This document shows, piece by piece, positions 45,815-55,170 of a stretch of DNA of 60,305 nt. A program made the translations under genes and the position numbers. The notes under the pieces are model-generated. The model was not told the DNA's origin, did no database searches, and saw only the letters and a program-made list of their open reading frames with translations. Each line of letters begins with the position of its first letter. Position 1 is the first letter of the stretch. Source of the stretch: SIG299 sp045531895 (GTDB lineage: Bacteria > Bacillota > Clostridia > Lachnospirales > Lachnospiraceae); the NCBI GenBank assembly GCA_045531895.1, contig JAZSEW010000091.1, positions 1-60,305 on the forward strand. Direction: 5' to 3'.

Positions 45815-48241
45815 TTATCGCTTTCTGTCAATCTTTGTTGCAAAATTAAGTACATGAATTGCTGTTTGCTGCAGTTCTGCTCTTGTGATTCCTCCATTTT
45901 TTCCCAGTGTTTCCAGCAATGTACCATCAGAAATATAGTCCGTTTCTTTACTTCCGACAACACCGCCCGGCATCAGTACATCTACACAGGCACGCACACG
46001 ATATGCATTATCACGTATTTCCGGAAATTCCGGACTCGTAGATTTTTGCATCCACCAGTCAGTAATAATAACACCGTCATACCCCCACTCTTTCCTGAGT
46101 ACCGTTCTGGCAAGGTCATAATTGTAATGGCTCCAGACGCCGTTCACCTTATTATAGGACATCATCAGATTTTTAGGTTTACTTTCTTTTACACAGATTT
46201 CAAAGCCTTTCAGATAAATTTCACGAAGTGCTCTTCCTGAAACCCTGGAATCATTGTGATGACGGTTTACTTCCTGATTATTACATGCAAAGTGCTTCGG
46301 ACAACCTGCTCTTCCCTTGGACTGGATTCCTCGTACTGCCGCTGCAGCCATTTTACCGGAAATCAAAGGATCCTCGGAAAAATACTCAAAGTTGCGTCCA
46401 CACAATGGGTTTCTGTGAATGTTCAGACCGGGAGATAAAATAACATCCACATCAAAACGAATCAATTCATCCGCAATTTTCTCAAATAAACTTTCTATCA
46501 GTTTCTCATTCCAGGTACATGCTAATGCTGTTCCGCACGGCAGCAGGGAAGTATAACGCTTTATTCGAAGTCCTGCCGGACCATCTGCAGTCACAATAAC
46601 AGGAACCCCCTTTTCCCTTAAAGATGGCAATACACCACCATAAATACCGGTGTTTCCTCCAACCCCCAATGGACGGTCCATTCCGCCTTCTCCTCTGGTC
46701 AACGCTTCCAGTTCTTCATCTGTCAACTGAGCTACAAACCGTTCCACAGATATTTCTCCGCTTTGTACCTGCGAAAAACGAATATCCCTGTCTCCGGTAT
46801 AAGGAATCTCCTCCGGCAGCGACATCTGGATACGTTTCTTCATATCCGTCATTCCCTTACGTACCACTTCTTTTCCCTGTACGAGTACTCCATTTTCCAT
46901 CACAGGAACAATACGTTCCATATCCTCCTGAAGCGGACAAATTTCCTTCAACTGACGGAACAGCCTTGTCTGCTTCATATCCGTACCGCCTGCATTCCGG
47001 TATACCATCCTGCCTTTTTCACCACTGACACCACAAAAATACCAATACTCTCCCTTTTCCATTACATAGGTATTGGAGTAACCGGTTTTTCCAACATCAT
47101 CAAAGGCTGCCAGCTGCTCATACGGAATTCTGAACCGGATATCCTGAGATTTTCCGGGAGCCAGTTCTTCTGTTTTTCGAAAAGCTATCAGGCTTCTTTT
47201 TTCTCTTCCCAATGCTCCTTGCGGTGCCTCCATATAAAGCTGTACAACTTCCTTTCCTGCCACCTTGCCCGTATTGGTTACCCTGATTGTTACTTCAAAA
47301 TATTCATCATCATGTTGTCCATAATAGGACATTGGTAAAGTATCAAAAGTTGTATAAGACAATCCATACCCGAAAGAATATAACACCTTTTCTGCGGCAA
47401 AAGTTTCAAAATATCGATACCCCACATAGATATCTTCTTCATATGAATTAAAATCATGTCCTCCAAAGTTTCCGGCACTTGGATAGGATTCGTAATCTAC
47501 GGCAATGGTATCTGTCAGCTTTCCGCATGGGTTTTCCTTTCCTGATAATATGTCAGCCAGGGCATGTCCTGCCTCCATTCCGCCAAGCCACATCATAAGA
47601 ATGGCGCTGAAATTATATTCTTTTGTCCAGGACATATCAATGATATTTCCACAATTCAGCAATAATACTACATCTTCAAAAGACGCAGTCACAAGAGAAA
47701 TCATTCTCTTCTCCTCTGCGGTTAAATAATAGCTTCCTTCTCCTAAAAAGTTTTCCCGTTCCTCACCGGCAGCACGGCCAATGATAATAATTGCAGTTTC
47801 CGTTTTTTTTGCTGCATTTGATACAAATTCTTCGCTAAGCTCCATTTCCGGATAAAAATACGGCCATTTGCCCCACTCCTTACCCGGATCTGCCAGATTT
47901 TCTTTTTTATGACACCATTCTTCATACACAGAGGCTACTTCTTCGTTCACACAAATATCTTCACATGCGCGAAGTCCCTCCAATACAGATACCTTTTCCG
48001 GCGGATGTACATTGCCGCCGCTTCCGTAGCCTACATAAAAAGTATCCACCTGACATCTGCCAAACACAGAAACCTGCTTATTCTTTTTTAACGGAAGAAC
48101 ACCATTATTTTTTAGCAGCACGCACCCTTCCGCCGCGCTTTTTCTTGCCAGTTCCCGTATTCCCGGAGTGTAAGCTCTTTCGCCCTCAATTTCAGAAATC
48201 AGTTCCTGCTCCAACCCTGTTACATTATTTTCTGTACACAT
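45815..48241 (-). CDS. GH3 beta-glucosidase with swapped domain order
   Basis: The 808-residue enzyme is intracellular, with no signal peptide. The order is the GH3 C-terminal-type alpha/beta domain (about 25-290; AAEGCVLLKNNGVLPL), then a fibronectin III-like domain (about 310-400; VTNTGKVAGKEVVQLY), then the N-terminal-type TIM barrel (about 490-780; VTADGPAGLR, NIHRNPLCGRNFEYFSEDP, KHFACNNQE). The nucleophile is Asp728 in VIITDWW. The reversed order is known in ruminal Clostridia such as Butyrivibrio and Ruminococcus. Likely hydrolyses cello-oligosaccharides or aryl-beta-glucosides. GGTGGAG precedes the ATG; it follows the MATE gene by 18 bp. Confidence 0.93.
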   Translation of the reverse strand: MCTENNVTGLEQELISEIEGERAYTPGIRELARKSAAEGCVLLKNNGVLPLKKNKQVSVFGRCQVDTFYVGYGSGGNVHPPEKVSVLEGLRACEDICVNEEVASVYEEWCHKKENLADPGKEWGKWPYFYPEMELSEEFVSNAAKKTETAIIIIGRAAGEERENFLGEGSYYLTAEEKRMISLVTASFEDVVLLLNCGNIIDMSWTKEYNFSAILMMWLGGMEAGHALADILSGKENPCGKLTDTIAVDYESYPSAGNFGGHDFNSYEEDIYVGYRYFETFAAEKVLYSFGYGLSYTTFDTLPMSYYGQHDDEYFEVTIRVTNTGKVAGKEVVQLYMEAPQGALGREKRSLIAFRKTEELAPGKSQDIRFRIPYEQLAAFDDVGKTGYSNTYVMEKGEYWYFCGVSGEKGRMVYRNAGGTDMKQTRLFRQLKEICPLQEDMERIVPVMENGVLVQGKEVVRKGMTDMKKRIQMSLPEEIPYTGDRDIRFSQVQSGEISVERFVAQLTDEELEALTRGEGGMDRPLGVGGNTGIYGGVLPSLREKGVPVIVTADGPAGLRIKRYTSLLPCGTALACTWNEKLIESLFEKIADELIRFDVDVILSPGLNIHRNPLCGRNFEYFSEDPLISGKMAAAAVRGIQSKGRAGCPKHFACNNQEVNRHHNDSRVSGRALREIYLKGFEICVKESKPKNLMMSYNKVNGVWSHYNYDLARTVLRKEWGYDGVIITDWWMQKSTSPEFPEIRDNAYRVRACVDVLMPGGVVGSKETDYISDGTLLETLGKNGGITRAELQQTAIHVLNFATKIDRKR

Positions 48242-48259
48242 ACTTCTCCACCCCTTTTA

Positions 48260-49630
48260 TCAATCCTTGTTTTGCCAGGCACTTGCCCAGTCAGATTTTA
48301 ATAAAAACAGTAAAAACACAATACTGCTTAATGACCATGTTAATGGATATGCCCAGGATATTGTCTGAAAATCAGGAAAAAATTTTAGCGCCTGGGTCAC
48401 ATATATAATTCGGACTCCACACCAGAAAGCAAGCATTGTTACCATCGGTACAACAGACTTCCCACAGCCTCTGAGTACTCCCGCTGCACAATGTGAAAAC
48501 GCCAGTAAAAAGAAAAACATAGAAACTACCCTGGCATGGATTTCTCCAAAAGCGATTGCCTCCGGAACATCCACAAACATACGTAGCGCATATGTTGCTC
48601 CGAAGTAACACAATAATCCCACTGTCTCTGCCATCAGCATGCCGGAAAGAATTCCAAACAACGCTCCTTTTTTTGCCCGGTCCGGTTTTCCGGCACCAAG
48701 ATTCTGGCTGATAAACGTCGGTAGCGTCATAGACATACTGGTAATCGGCATAAAAACCAGACCCTCAATTTTTGCATAAGCCCCATGTCCTGACATGGCA
48801 AATGCACCAAAGCTGTTAATATTCGTTTGCACTACCATATTTCCAATGCTGATAACTGAATTCTGAATGCCGGTTGGAAGTCCCTGACGTATTACTTCGC
48901 CCATAATCTTTTTATGATATTTTATTTTTTTAAAATCCAGCCGGTAGGTATCTTCCTTCATCCGACACATCTGAATGATACAAAGCAATGCACTTAATCC
49001 CTGAGCTATTACCGTTGCGACAGCTGCCCCCGCAACACCCCAATGAAATACCGCTACAAACAGCAAATCAAGTACCACATTGGTAACTGAAGAAATTGCC
49101 AGATAATACAGAGGATGAATGCTGTCACCCAACGCCCGCAGAATAGACATTCCTACATTATACATAATGACCGTAGATACTCCGGCAAAATAAATCATAA
49201 AATACACTCTTGAATTTGCCATCACACTGTCCGGCACCTTCATCCATACCAGAAGTTTTGGTACAATAAGTAATCCTACAATTGTAGAAAGAATTGACGC
49301 CAGAATTCCAAACAAAAAATTCGTATGTATGGAACGCTTTATCAACTCCTTACTTCCCGCTCCTACATAACGTGAAATAACAACTCCGCCGCCGATGGCA
49401 ATACCACTGAAAAAACCGGTAATCAAAAATATCAGGCTGCCTGCTGAACTAACAGCGGCAAATGCATCATTGTCTGCAAAATTGCCTACGACCCAGGCAT
49501 CCGCCATATTATAAAGCTGCTGTAACAATTGTCCCAAAAATACCGGCACAGCAAAGGATATCATTCCCTTTATTATAGAACCGTTTGTCAAATCCACTAC
49601 AGCCTTTTTCTTTTCTTTTGCCTTGTTCAT
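48260..49630 (-). CDS. MATE-family efflux transporter
   Basis: The 456-residue protein has 12 hydrophobic segments in two pseudo-repeats. The MATE N-terminal pattern PVFLGQLLQQLYNMADAWVVGNF is near residue 30, and a matching SMTLPTFISQNLGAGKPDRAKKG lies near 300. Such proteins export drugs or metabolites using Na+ or H+. Substrate unknown; co-direction with the GH3 gene (18 bp) and RlmD-like gene (6 bp) suggests one transcript but no shared function is evident. AAGGAA precedes the start. Confidence 0.94.
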   Translation of the reverse strand: MNKAKEKKKAVVDLTNGSIIKGMISFAVPVFLGQLLQQLYNMADAWVVGNFADNDAFAAVSSAGSLIFLITGFFSGIAIGGGVVISRYVGAGSKELIKRSIHTNFLFGILASILSTIVGLLIVPKLLVWMKVPDSVMANSRVYFMIYFAGVSTVIMYNVGMSILRALGDSIHPLYYLAISSVTNVVLDLLFVAVFHWGVAGAAVATVIAQGLSALLCIIQMCRMKEDTYRLDFKKIKYHKKIMGEVIRQGLPTGIQNSVISIGNMVVQTNINSFGAFAMSGHGAYAKIEGLVFMPITSMSMTLPTFISQNLGAGKPDRAKKGALFGILSGMLMAETVGLLCYFGATYALRMFVDVPEAIAFGEIHARVVSMFFFLLAFSHCAAGVLRGCGKSVVPMVTMLAFWCGVRIIYVTQALKFFPDFQTISWAYPLTWSLSSIVFLLFLLKSDWASAWQNKD

Positions 49631-49636
49631 TGTTGT

Positions 49637-50983
49637 TTAATTCCTTACCAATAAAGCTATATTCTCCACATGATATGTGTGACAGAAGCAATCCACTGCC
49701 TGCATTTTTTCTACTCTGTAGCCCTTTTTCTTCAGGAACTCCATGTCCACTTTCTGGGTTGCCGGATTACAGGAAATATAGACAACTTTCTGCGGTGCCA
49801 TCTTTACCATGGAAGACAAAAATCCGGTATCACTGCCGCTTCTCGGCGGATCCATAAATACTACCTCCGGCTTTTTGGCTGCAGCGTCTTTTGACAACCG
49901 TACCATATACTCTCCGGCATCCTCTGCCAGAAACCGGACATTGGTACAGCTGTTTTTCTTTGCATTCTTTCTGGCATCCATACAGGCAGCATCATTTAAT
50001 TCGACGCCGATTACTTCCTTCGCCTGTTTTGCTGCCACCATGGAAATAGTTCCTATGCCGCAATATGCGTCCAGTACCGTTTCTGTTCCGGCAAGTTCCG
50101 CAAATTCTACAGCTGTCTTATATAGTTTTTCCGTCTGTACCGGATTTACCTGATAAAAGGACTGGGTAGAAATTTCAAATTTCAAACCGCACAGTTCGTC
50201 CTCAATTGTACCGTTTCCGTACAGTACCGTTTCTTTTTTTCCCAACACCATGCTTGTTTTTGCACTATTCACATTATGAACTATTGTGGTAATCTGACGG
50301 AATTTTTTACACAAAGCATCTACAAACAGTTTTTTTTCTCTGAATTCCTTACTGCCGGTAACCAGAACAACCATCACCTGCCCTGTTTTCTCACCGACAC
50401 GAATATAAACATGGCGGAGTACGCCGCTTCCCCTGTCTTCATTATATGCCGGAACATTATATTTTTTCATTATTTCTACAATTGTAGTAATGATTTCATT
50501 AGCCAACGGATGCTGTATCCGGCAATGCTCTGTTTTCACTACCCGGTGAGAATTTTCTTCATAAATTCCTGCCAAAATTCCTCCTTTTTTTCCGGCGGAG
50601 AACGATGCATACACCTTATGACGGTAATTCCATGGCTGTTCCATGGCAATAATAGGCAGAATAACTCCGGCTTCCTTCTCCTCAGCAAACAGCTCTTCTA
50701 TTTTCTGCTGTTTCCATCGAAGTTGTGCCTGATATTCCAAATGCATCACCTGACAACCGCCACAGCTTTCATACACCGGGCAGTCCACCGCCACTCTGTC
50801 TGCTGATGCTTCGTCCAAAGAAACAAGACGTGCGCCTGTTTCTCTTGCTTTAAACACAAGTTCTATATTTCCCTTTTCTCCCGGAAGAAAGTAAGGAACG
50901 GAAAACGGACGATTATTAAACACAGCCTTACCCTTTCCGTATTCATCTAATCCTTTACAACCCACGCGATAATTTTTTCCCAT
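49637..50983 (-). CDS. RlmD/RumA-family RNA (uracil-C5) methyltransferase
   Basis: The 448-residue protein has an N-terminal TRAM domain (about 1-55) and the Fe-S cysteine motif CPVYESCGGCQ near residue 69. The SAM-binding motif VLDAYCGIGTISM near 298, the motif FMDPPRSGS and the catalytic cysteine ISCNPAT near 402 follow, with CFCHTYHVENIALL at the end. The family makes m5U in 23S rRNA or tRNA (RlmD, RlmCD, TrmA-like); the exact target cannot be fixed from sequence. AGAGGT precedes the ATG. It is divergent from the fusion gene at 51147. Confidence 0.93.
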   Translation of the reverse strand: MGKNYRVGCKGLDEYGKGKAVFNNRPFSVPYFLPGEKGNIELVFKARETGARLVSLDEASADRVAVDCPVYESCGGCQVMHLEYQAQLRWKQQKIEELFAEEKEAGVILPIIAMEQPWNYRHKVYASFSAGKKGGILAGIYEENSHRVVKTEHCRIQHPLANEIITTIVEIMKKYNVPAYNEDRGSGVLRHVYIRVGEKTGQVMVVLVTGSKEFREKKLFVDALCKKFRQITTIVHNVNSAKTSMVLGKKETVLYGNGTIEDELCGLKFEISTQSFYQVNPVQTEKLYKTAVEFAELAGTETVLDAYCGIGTISMVAAKQAKEVIGVELNDAACMDARKNAKKNSCTNVRFLAEDAGEYMVRLSKDAAAKKPEVVFMDPPRSGSDTGFLSSMVKMAPQKVVYISCNPATQKVDMEFLKKKGYRVEKMQAVDCFCHTYHVENIALLVRN

Positions 50984-51068
50984 TTTATTGACCTCTTATC
51001 TGAACACACTTATTACATTATATCTTATTACAGTATAGCTCTTTTTTACAGGAAAGGCAATGCTGTTT

Positions 51069-51097
51069 TTGACACTTTGTAAATAACATAGTATACT
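51069..51097 (+). promoter_or_regulatory. near-consensus sigma-A promoter of the fusion gene
   Basis: TTGACA (51069-51074) and TATACT (51092-51097) are 17 bp apart, 50 bp before the start codon. The -35 is perfect, so vegetative expression is expected rather than forespore-only. Confidence 0.8.
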
Positions 51098-51146
51098 TAT
51101 TTGGAACAGATACTGTTTTAATAAAATCCACGAGGAAACAATAATC

Positions 51147-53075
51147 ATGATTACCTTTATTACCGCTTTATACCCGGAAGCCCGGGAGCTTATATCCAGA
51201 TTACAATTAAAGCAACAGATTACAGAAACCCGGTACCGTCTGTTTGAAGGGGAACACCACCGGGTAATTATTACCGGAACCGGAATGATATCTGCAGCCA
51301 CTGCTGCAGCCAGACATTTTGCACTTTATCCGGCAGAACACCGGCATGATCTTGTCATCAATCTGGGGGTTGCAGGCTATGCACCGGGAAAAAATCCCTC
51401 CGGTCATCAGGCATCCCCCGGTGATTTGTTTCTGGCCTCCTGTCTGACCGAGCAGGTCACCGGACGTACATTTTACCCGGATTTACTGTACCGCCACCCA
51501 TTCCGGCTCCTTCCGGCAGTTACTACTCCTGTAGTCTGTACGGATTCCTCCGTCTTTTCAGAGGAAACACTGATTGATATGGAAGCCTCTGCCCTGTATC
51601 AGGCATTGCTTCCCCATATTGCACCGGACCGGATGCTGTTTTTTAAAGTTATTTCAGACATTCCCGGTCAAACGGAAGCTTCCGCGATTCATCCGGAAAC
51701 CCTGTTAGCTCCACACATAACAGAAATTCTTTCTTATGCGGAACGGCTTCAGCACTTTTTAATGAGTATATCTTTCAAAGAACCGACCCTTTCCGAAAAC
51801 CTTTCTACATTAGTAGAGCGCATTAAAAAACAAGTTCCAATGACAGAAAGTATGGAAAATGAGTTTGAACGGCTTATCACTTATGCCCTGCTTTCCGGCA
51901 ATTCCCTTGCCCGGCCATTGCAAAAGTTTCTTGCTACCCTTCCGGAGACACCGGTACGCGGTAAAAAGCAGGCTATGCCTCATTTGAATCGTTTGCGTGA
52001 CTTAATTTTAAACGAAGCAGAAAATACTTTAGAGAGTGCTTCCATTACCATACAGGACACTTCCCTTTTTCAGTCACCATTTACTACCGTCTATGTCGAA
52101 AAAGAAGTGTGGAATACAGATTGGAACACTTATTTTTCCTCCGAACCGATTTTCATCAACCATTATAAAGACATTTTTAAGCGGAGCCATCAGGACTTTG
52201 CTGCCCAGAAAAAGGCACCGGCACTGATACTGGCAAAAAAGACCGGAACCCTGATTTACAAAGGAGCCCCGGTATGCCAGAGCTTCGGCAACGAGCACTT
52301 TTACTATACCTCCTGTATGATGAACTGTATTTACAACTGCGACTACTGCTATCTGCAGGGGATGTACCCTTCCGGGCATGTGGTGGTTTTTGTAAATCTG
52401 GACGATTATTTTTTAGAATTGAAAGAACTATTATCAGAGCATCCGGTTTATCTTTGTGTTTCCTACGACACGGACCTGCTCGCCTTAGAACAGCGATTTG
52501 GCTTTGTCTCCCGTTGGCTTTCCTTTGCCGCAGAGCATCCGACGCTTACACTGGAAATCCGCACAAAATCCGGTAACCCGGCAGTTTTTGAACCACTTGC
52601 CTCCTTATTTGCCGGAAAGGAATACTTAAAACAGCAGATTATATTTGCATGGACGCTTTCCCCGGAACAGCTCTGCAAATCCACGGAACTCGGCGCTGCA
52701 TCCCTTCCTCTTCGTCTGAAAGCACTGCAGGCCGCTAAAGCTTCCGGTTTTTCCGTCCGGCTCTGCTTTGACCCGATGATTTTCCACGCCGACTGGGAAA
52801 GGAATTATTCTACATTAGTAGACACAGTATTTTCCACTATTTCTGCCGACTGTCTGTACGACGTCAGCATCGGTGTGTTCCGCATCAGCGCCGACTATTT
52901 AAAAAACATGAGAAAAACACGTCCGGACAATGCCATCGTGCAATACCCATATATCACAGAAAATGGTGTAGCTCACTATGGAACTTTATCCGAAAAAATG
53001 GTACAATATTTAAAAGAGCTTCTGTCCGCTTATTTGCCGGCAGAAAAAATCTTTGTATGGAACGGAGAAAATTAA
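51147..53075 (+). CDS. nucleosidase-like domain fused to spore-photoproduct-lyase-like radical SAM enzyme
   Basis: The 642-residue protein has two parts. Residues 1-205 resemble the MTA/SAH nucleosidase (PNP-type) fold: GTGMISA near 44, VINLGVAG near 70, the substrate-binding DMEASAL at 144-150 and the catalytic-type Asp171 in KVISD. Residues about 300-642 resemble spore photoproduct lyase: the cluster cysteines C394, C398 and C401 (CIYNCDYCYLQG), then VFVNLDD, and Cys437 as a candidate for the hydrogen-donor cysteine. SPL repairs the spore thymine dimer. GAGGAAA precedes the ATG. An SDR gene follows after 1 bp. The real substrate is unknown. Confidence 0.85.
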   Translation: MITFITALYPEARELISRLQLKQQITETRYRLFEGEHHRVIITGTGMISAATAAARHFALYPAEHRHDLVINLGVAGYAPGKNPSGHQASPGDLFLASCLTEQVTGRTFYPDLLYRHPFRLLPAVTTPVVCTDSSVFSEETLIDMEASALYQALLPHIAPDRMLFFKVISDIPGQTEASAIHPETLLAPHITEILSYAERLQHFLMSISFKEPTLSENLSTLVERIKKQVPMTESMENEFERLITYALLSGNSLARPLQKFLATLPETPVRGKKQAMPHLNRLRDLILNEAENTLESASITIQDTSLFQSPFTTVYVEKEVWNTDWNTYFSSEPIFINHYKDIFKRSHQDFAAQKKAPALILAKKTGTLIYKGAPVCQSFGNEHFYYTSCMMNCIYNCDYCYLQGMYPSGHVVVFVNLDDYFLELKELLSEHPVYLCVSYDTDLLALEQRFGFVSRWLSFAAEHPTLTLEIRTKSGNPAVFEPLASLFAGKEYLKQQIIFAWTLSPEQLCKSTELGAASLPLRLKALQAAKASGFSVRLCFDPMIFHADWERNYSTLVDTVFSTISADCLYDVSIGVFRISADYLKNMRKTRPDNAIVQYPYITENGVAHYGTLSEKMVQYLKELLSAYLPAEKIFVWNGEN

Positions 53076-53076
53076 G

Positions 53077-53784
53077 ATGAATACACCAAAAACCATACTG
53101 CTTACCGGAGCCTCTTCCGGCATCGGACTTGCCATAGGACTACGGCTTGCCAAAGAAGGATTCACCATCTGCGGCATCGGCAGAACCTTTGATGAAACAA
53201 TTGCCTATCCGGAGAATTTTCACCGGTTTGTCTGTGATATTACAGAAGAGAAAACTCTTACGCAGACACTGAAAACAATTCGCAAGTGTCTGTCCGTTCC
53301 CGCACCGGATATCATTATTCACAGTGCCGGTGTCGGTTTTTACGGACTTTCAGAAACGCTGAATCCAACCGACCTGCAAACACTTATCCGTACTAATTTA
53401 GAAGCTCCGATACTCATTACTACAGAATTTTTAGGCTATATGAAGCAGCGAAAAAGCGGACATATTATTTTTATTTCCTCTATCACAGCAAAGAAAAGTA
53501 ACACCTATGGCTGTGCCTACGGTGCCACAAAAGCAGGGCTCTTAAGCTTTTCCAACAGCCTGTTTGACGAAGTGAGAAAAAACAATATCAAAGTTACAAC
53601 ACTCCTTCCTGATATGACCCGGACAAATTTATACCGTAATGCTGATTTTACCGCAGACGAAAATGCCTGCCTGTTTCCTGAGGATATTGCGGATACCGTC
53701 TCCTATCTTTTGTCTCTGGGTGAACACTGCAATATCACAGAGCTTACCATCCAGCCCCAGAAACACCGCATTCAAAAAAAATAG
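53077..53784 (+). CDS. short-chain dehydrogenase/reductase
   Basis: The 235-residue Rossmann-fold enzyme has the cofactor motif TGASSGIG near residue 11, the N-A-G-like HSAGVGFYG near 82, the catalytic serine in ISSITAKKS and the YxxxK motif YGATKAG near 148. The substrate is unknown. The ATG lies 1 bp after the stop of the fusion gene, with GGAG inside that gene's end, so the two are co-translated and probably functionally linked. Confidence 0.93.
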   Translation: MNTPKTILLTGASSGIGLAIGLRLAKEGFTICGIGRTFDETIAYPENFHRFVCDITEEKTLTQTLKTIRKCLSVPAPDIIIHSAGVGFYGLSETLNPTDLQTLIRTNLEAPILITTEFLGYMKQRKSGHIIFISSITAKKSNTYGCAYGATKAGLLSFSNSLFDEVRKNNIKVTTLLPDMTRTNLYRNADFTADENACLFPEDIADTVSYLLSLGEHCNITELTIQPQKHRIQKK

Positions 53785-53832
53785 TTTCATTTGGCAACAT
53801 ATAAAAGTAATATAACTTGGAGGTATAAAGGA

Positions 53833-54564
53833 ATGGACCTGACAGATAAAATAAAAACGTTACAAACCATCATCGATAACGGCAGGCGAATCGTTTTCTT
53901 TGGCGGCGCCGGAGTAAGCACAGAAAGCGGCATTCCCGATTTCCGCAGTGCCGACGGTCTGTATCATCAGAAATACAAATATAACCCGGAAACCATTTTA
54001 AGCCACTCCTTTTTCATGCAGAAACCGGAGGAATTCTACGAATTCTATCGCGACAAAATGGTAATCACTGACGTGGAACCCAATATTACCCACCGATTTC
54101 TTGCAAAATTAGAGGAGGCCGGAAAGCTTTCCGGTGTAGTCACCCAGAATATCGACGGTCTGCATCAGGCCGGCGGAAGCCACACAGTCATCGAGCTTCA
54201 CGGCAGCATTCATCGAAACTACTGCATGAAATGTAAGAAATTTTACCCACTGTCTGCCATGACAGAAACAGAGCATGTACCGCGCTGTGATTGTGGCGGT
54301 ATCCTCAAACCGGACGTTGTACTTTATGAGGAAAGCTTAAATGAGGATGATATCAACACTGCTCTTTCTCTGATTTCCCAAGCGGATGTTTTAATTGTAG
54401 GCGGCACTTCCCTATCCGTATATCCGGCAGCCTCCTTTATCCGCTATTTTCAGGGAGAGCATCTGGTGCTGATTAATAAGTCCTCCACTCCATATGACAG
54501 CAACGCAGATTTACTGATTCAGGCAGGCCTTGGAGAAGTTTTCTCCGGATTGGAGGTGCGATAA
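53833..54564 (+). CDS. cobB: Sir2-family NAD-dependent protein deacylase
   Basis: The 243-residue sirtuin has GAGVSTESGIPDFRS near residue 27, TQNIDGLHQAG near 101 with the catalytic histidine in VIELHGS, and zinc cysteines in YCMKCKK and RCDCGG. It removes acetyl or acyl groups from lysines using NAD+ and releases nicotinamide. The ATG follows TTGGAGG, 14 codons inside the longest frame. It is separated from the SDR by 48 bp and joined to pncC by 1 bp. Confidence 0.95.
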   Translation: MDLTDKIKTLQTIIDNGRRIVFFGGAGVSTESGIPDFRSADGLYHQKYKYNPETILSHSFFMQKPEEFYEFYRDKMVITDVEPNITHRFLAKLEEAGKLSGVVTQNIDGLHQAGGSHTVIELHGSIHRNYCMKCKKFYPLSAMTETEHVPRCDCGGILKPDVVLYEESLNEDDINTALSLISQADVLIVGGTSLSVYPAASFIRYFQGEHLVLINKSSTPYDSNADLLIQAGLGEVFSGLEVR

Positions 54565-54565
54565 A

Positions 54566-55042
54566 ATGAATCTTTCTTTAGAAGAACAGCTGGTCAATCA
54601 GCTGCTAGAAAAAAACTGGCACATTTCCTGTGCAGAATCCTGTACCGGAGGTCTGGTAGCAGCCCGTATTGTCAACGTAGCAAATGCTTCCGGGGTATTT
54701 GACGTAAGCTTCGTCACCTACGCCAACGAAGCAAAAATAAACTATGTCCACGTTTCTCCCGATACCATCGCCAAGCATGGTGTCGTCAGCGAAGAAGTGG
54801 TGCACGAAATGGCTCTTGGTGTTGCCAAAGTCTCCGGTTCCGAAGTTGGCATCGGCATTTCCGGCATTGCCGGTCCAAGCGGTGGTACCGATAAAAAACC
54901 GGTTGGTATGGTTTGCTTTGGCTTTTATATCGATGGCAATGTCACTACAAAAACTATGCAGTTTGGCAATCCCGGACGCAATGAGGTGCGACAGCTTGCT
55001 ACAGATTTTGCCCTTCGCACTGCTTTAGAGCTGATTTCATAA
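54566..55042 (+). CDS. pncC: CinA-family nicotinamide-nucleotide amidohydrolase (PncC-like)
   Basis: The 158-residue protein is the stand-alone C-terminal CinA domain: SCAESCTGGLVAARI near residue 18, GVVSEEVVHEMALGV near 72, GIGISGIAGPSGGT and KPVGMV near 102-118. PncC deamidates NMN to NaMN in pyridine nucleotide recycling. The neighbouring sirtuin consumes NAD+, so the pair may link deacylation and NAD salvage. TTGGAGG lies before the ATG, inside the sirtuin 3' end. Confidence 0.92.
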   Translation: MNLSLEEQLVNQLLEKNWHISCAESCTGGLVAARIVNVANASGVFDVSFVTYANEAKINYVHVSPDTIAKHGVVSEEVVHEMALGVAKVSGSEVGIGISGIAGPSGGTDKKPVGMVCFGFYIDGNVTTKTMQFGNPGRNEVRQLATDFALRTALELIS

Positions 55043-55090
55043 CTCGCATTATTCACCGGTCAGAATTTCCGATTGAAGACAAATTTTTTA

Positions 55091-55119
55091 TTGAAATTTA
55101 AAAGCATATCGTATAAAAT
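55091..55119 (+). promoter_or_regulatory. promoter of the CmpB-like gene
   Basis: TTGAAA (55091-55096) and TAAAAT (55114-55119) are 17 bp apart. Transcription would start at about 55125, at the edge of the hairpin that covers the ribosome binding site. Confidence 0.5.
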
Positions 55120-55121
55120 AC

Positions 55122-55167
55122 AAACGTTCCTTTCATACTAAGTTTATCTTAACAGGAAGGAACGTTT
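55122..55167 (+). promoter_or_regulatory. 5' hairpin sequestering the ribosome binding site
   Basis: AAACGTTCCTT (55122-55132) is perfectly complementary to AAGGAACGTTT (55157-55167), which carries the ribosome binding site of the gene starting at 55171. The loop is 24 nt. It could act as a translational switch or be a DNA operator. Confidence 0.5.
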
Positions 55168-55170
55168 CAC

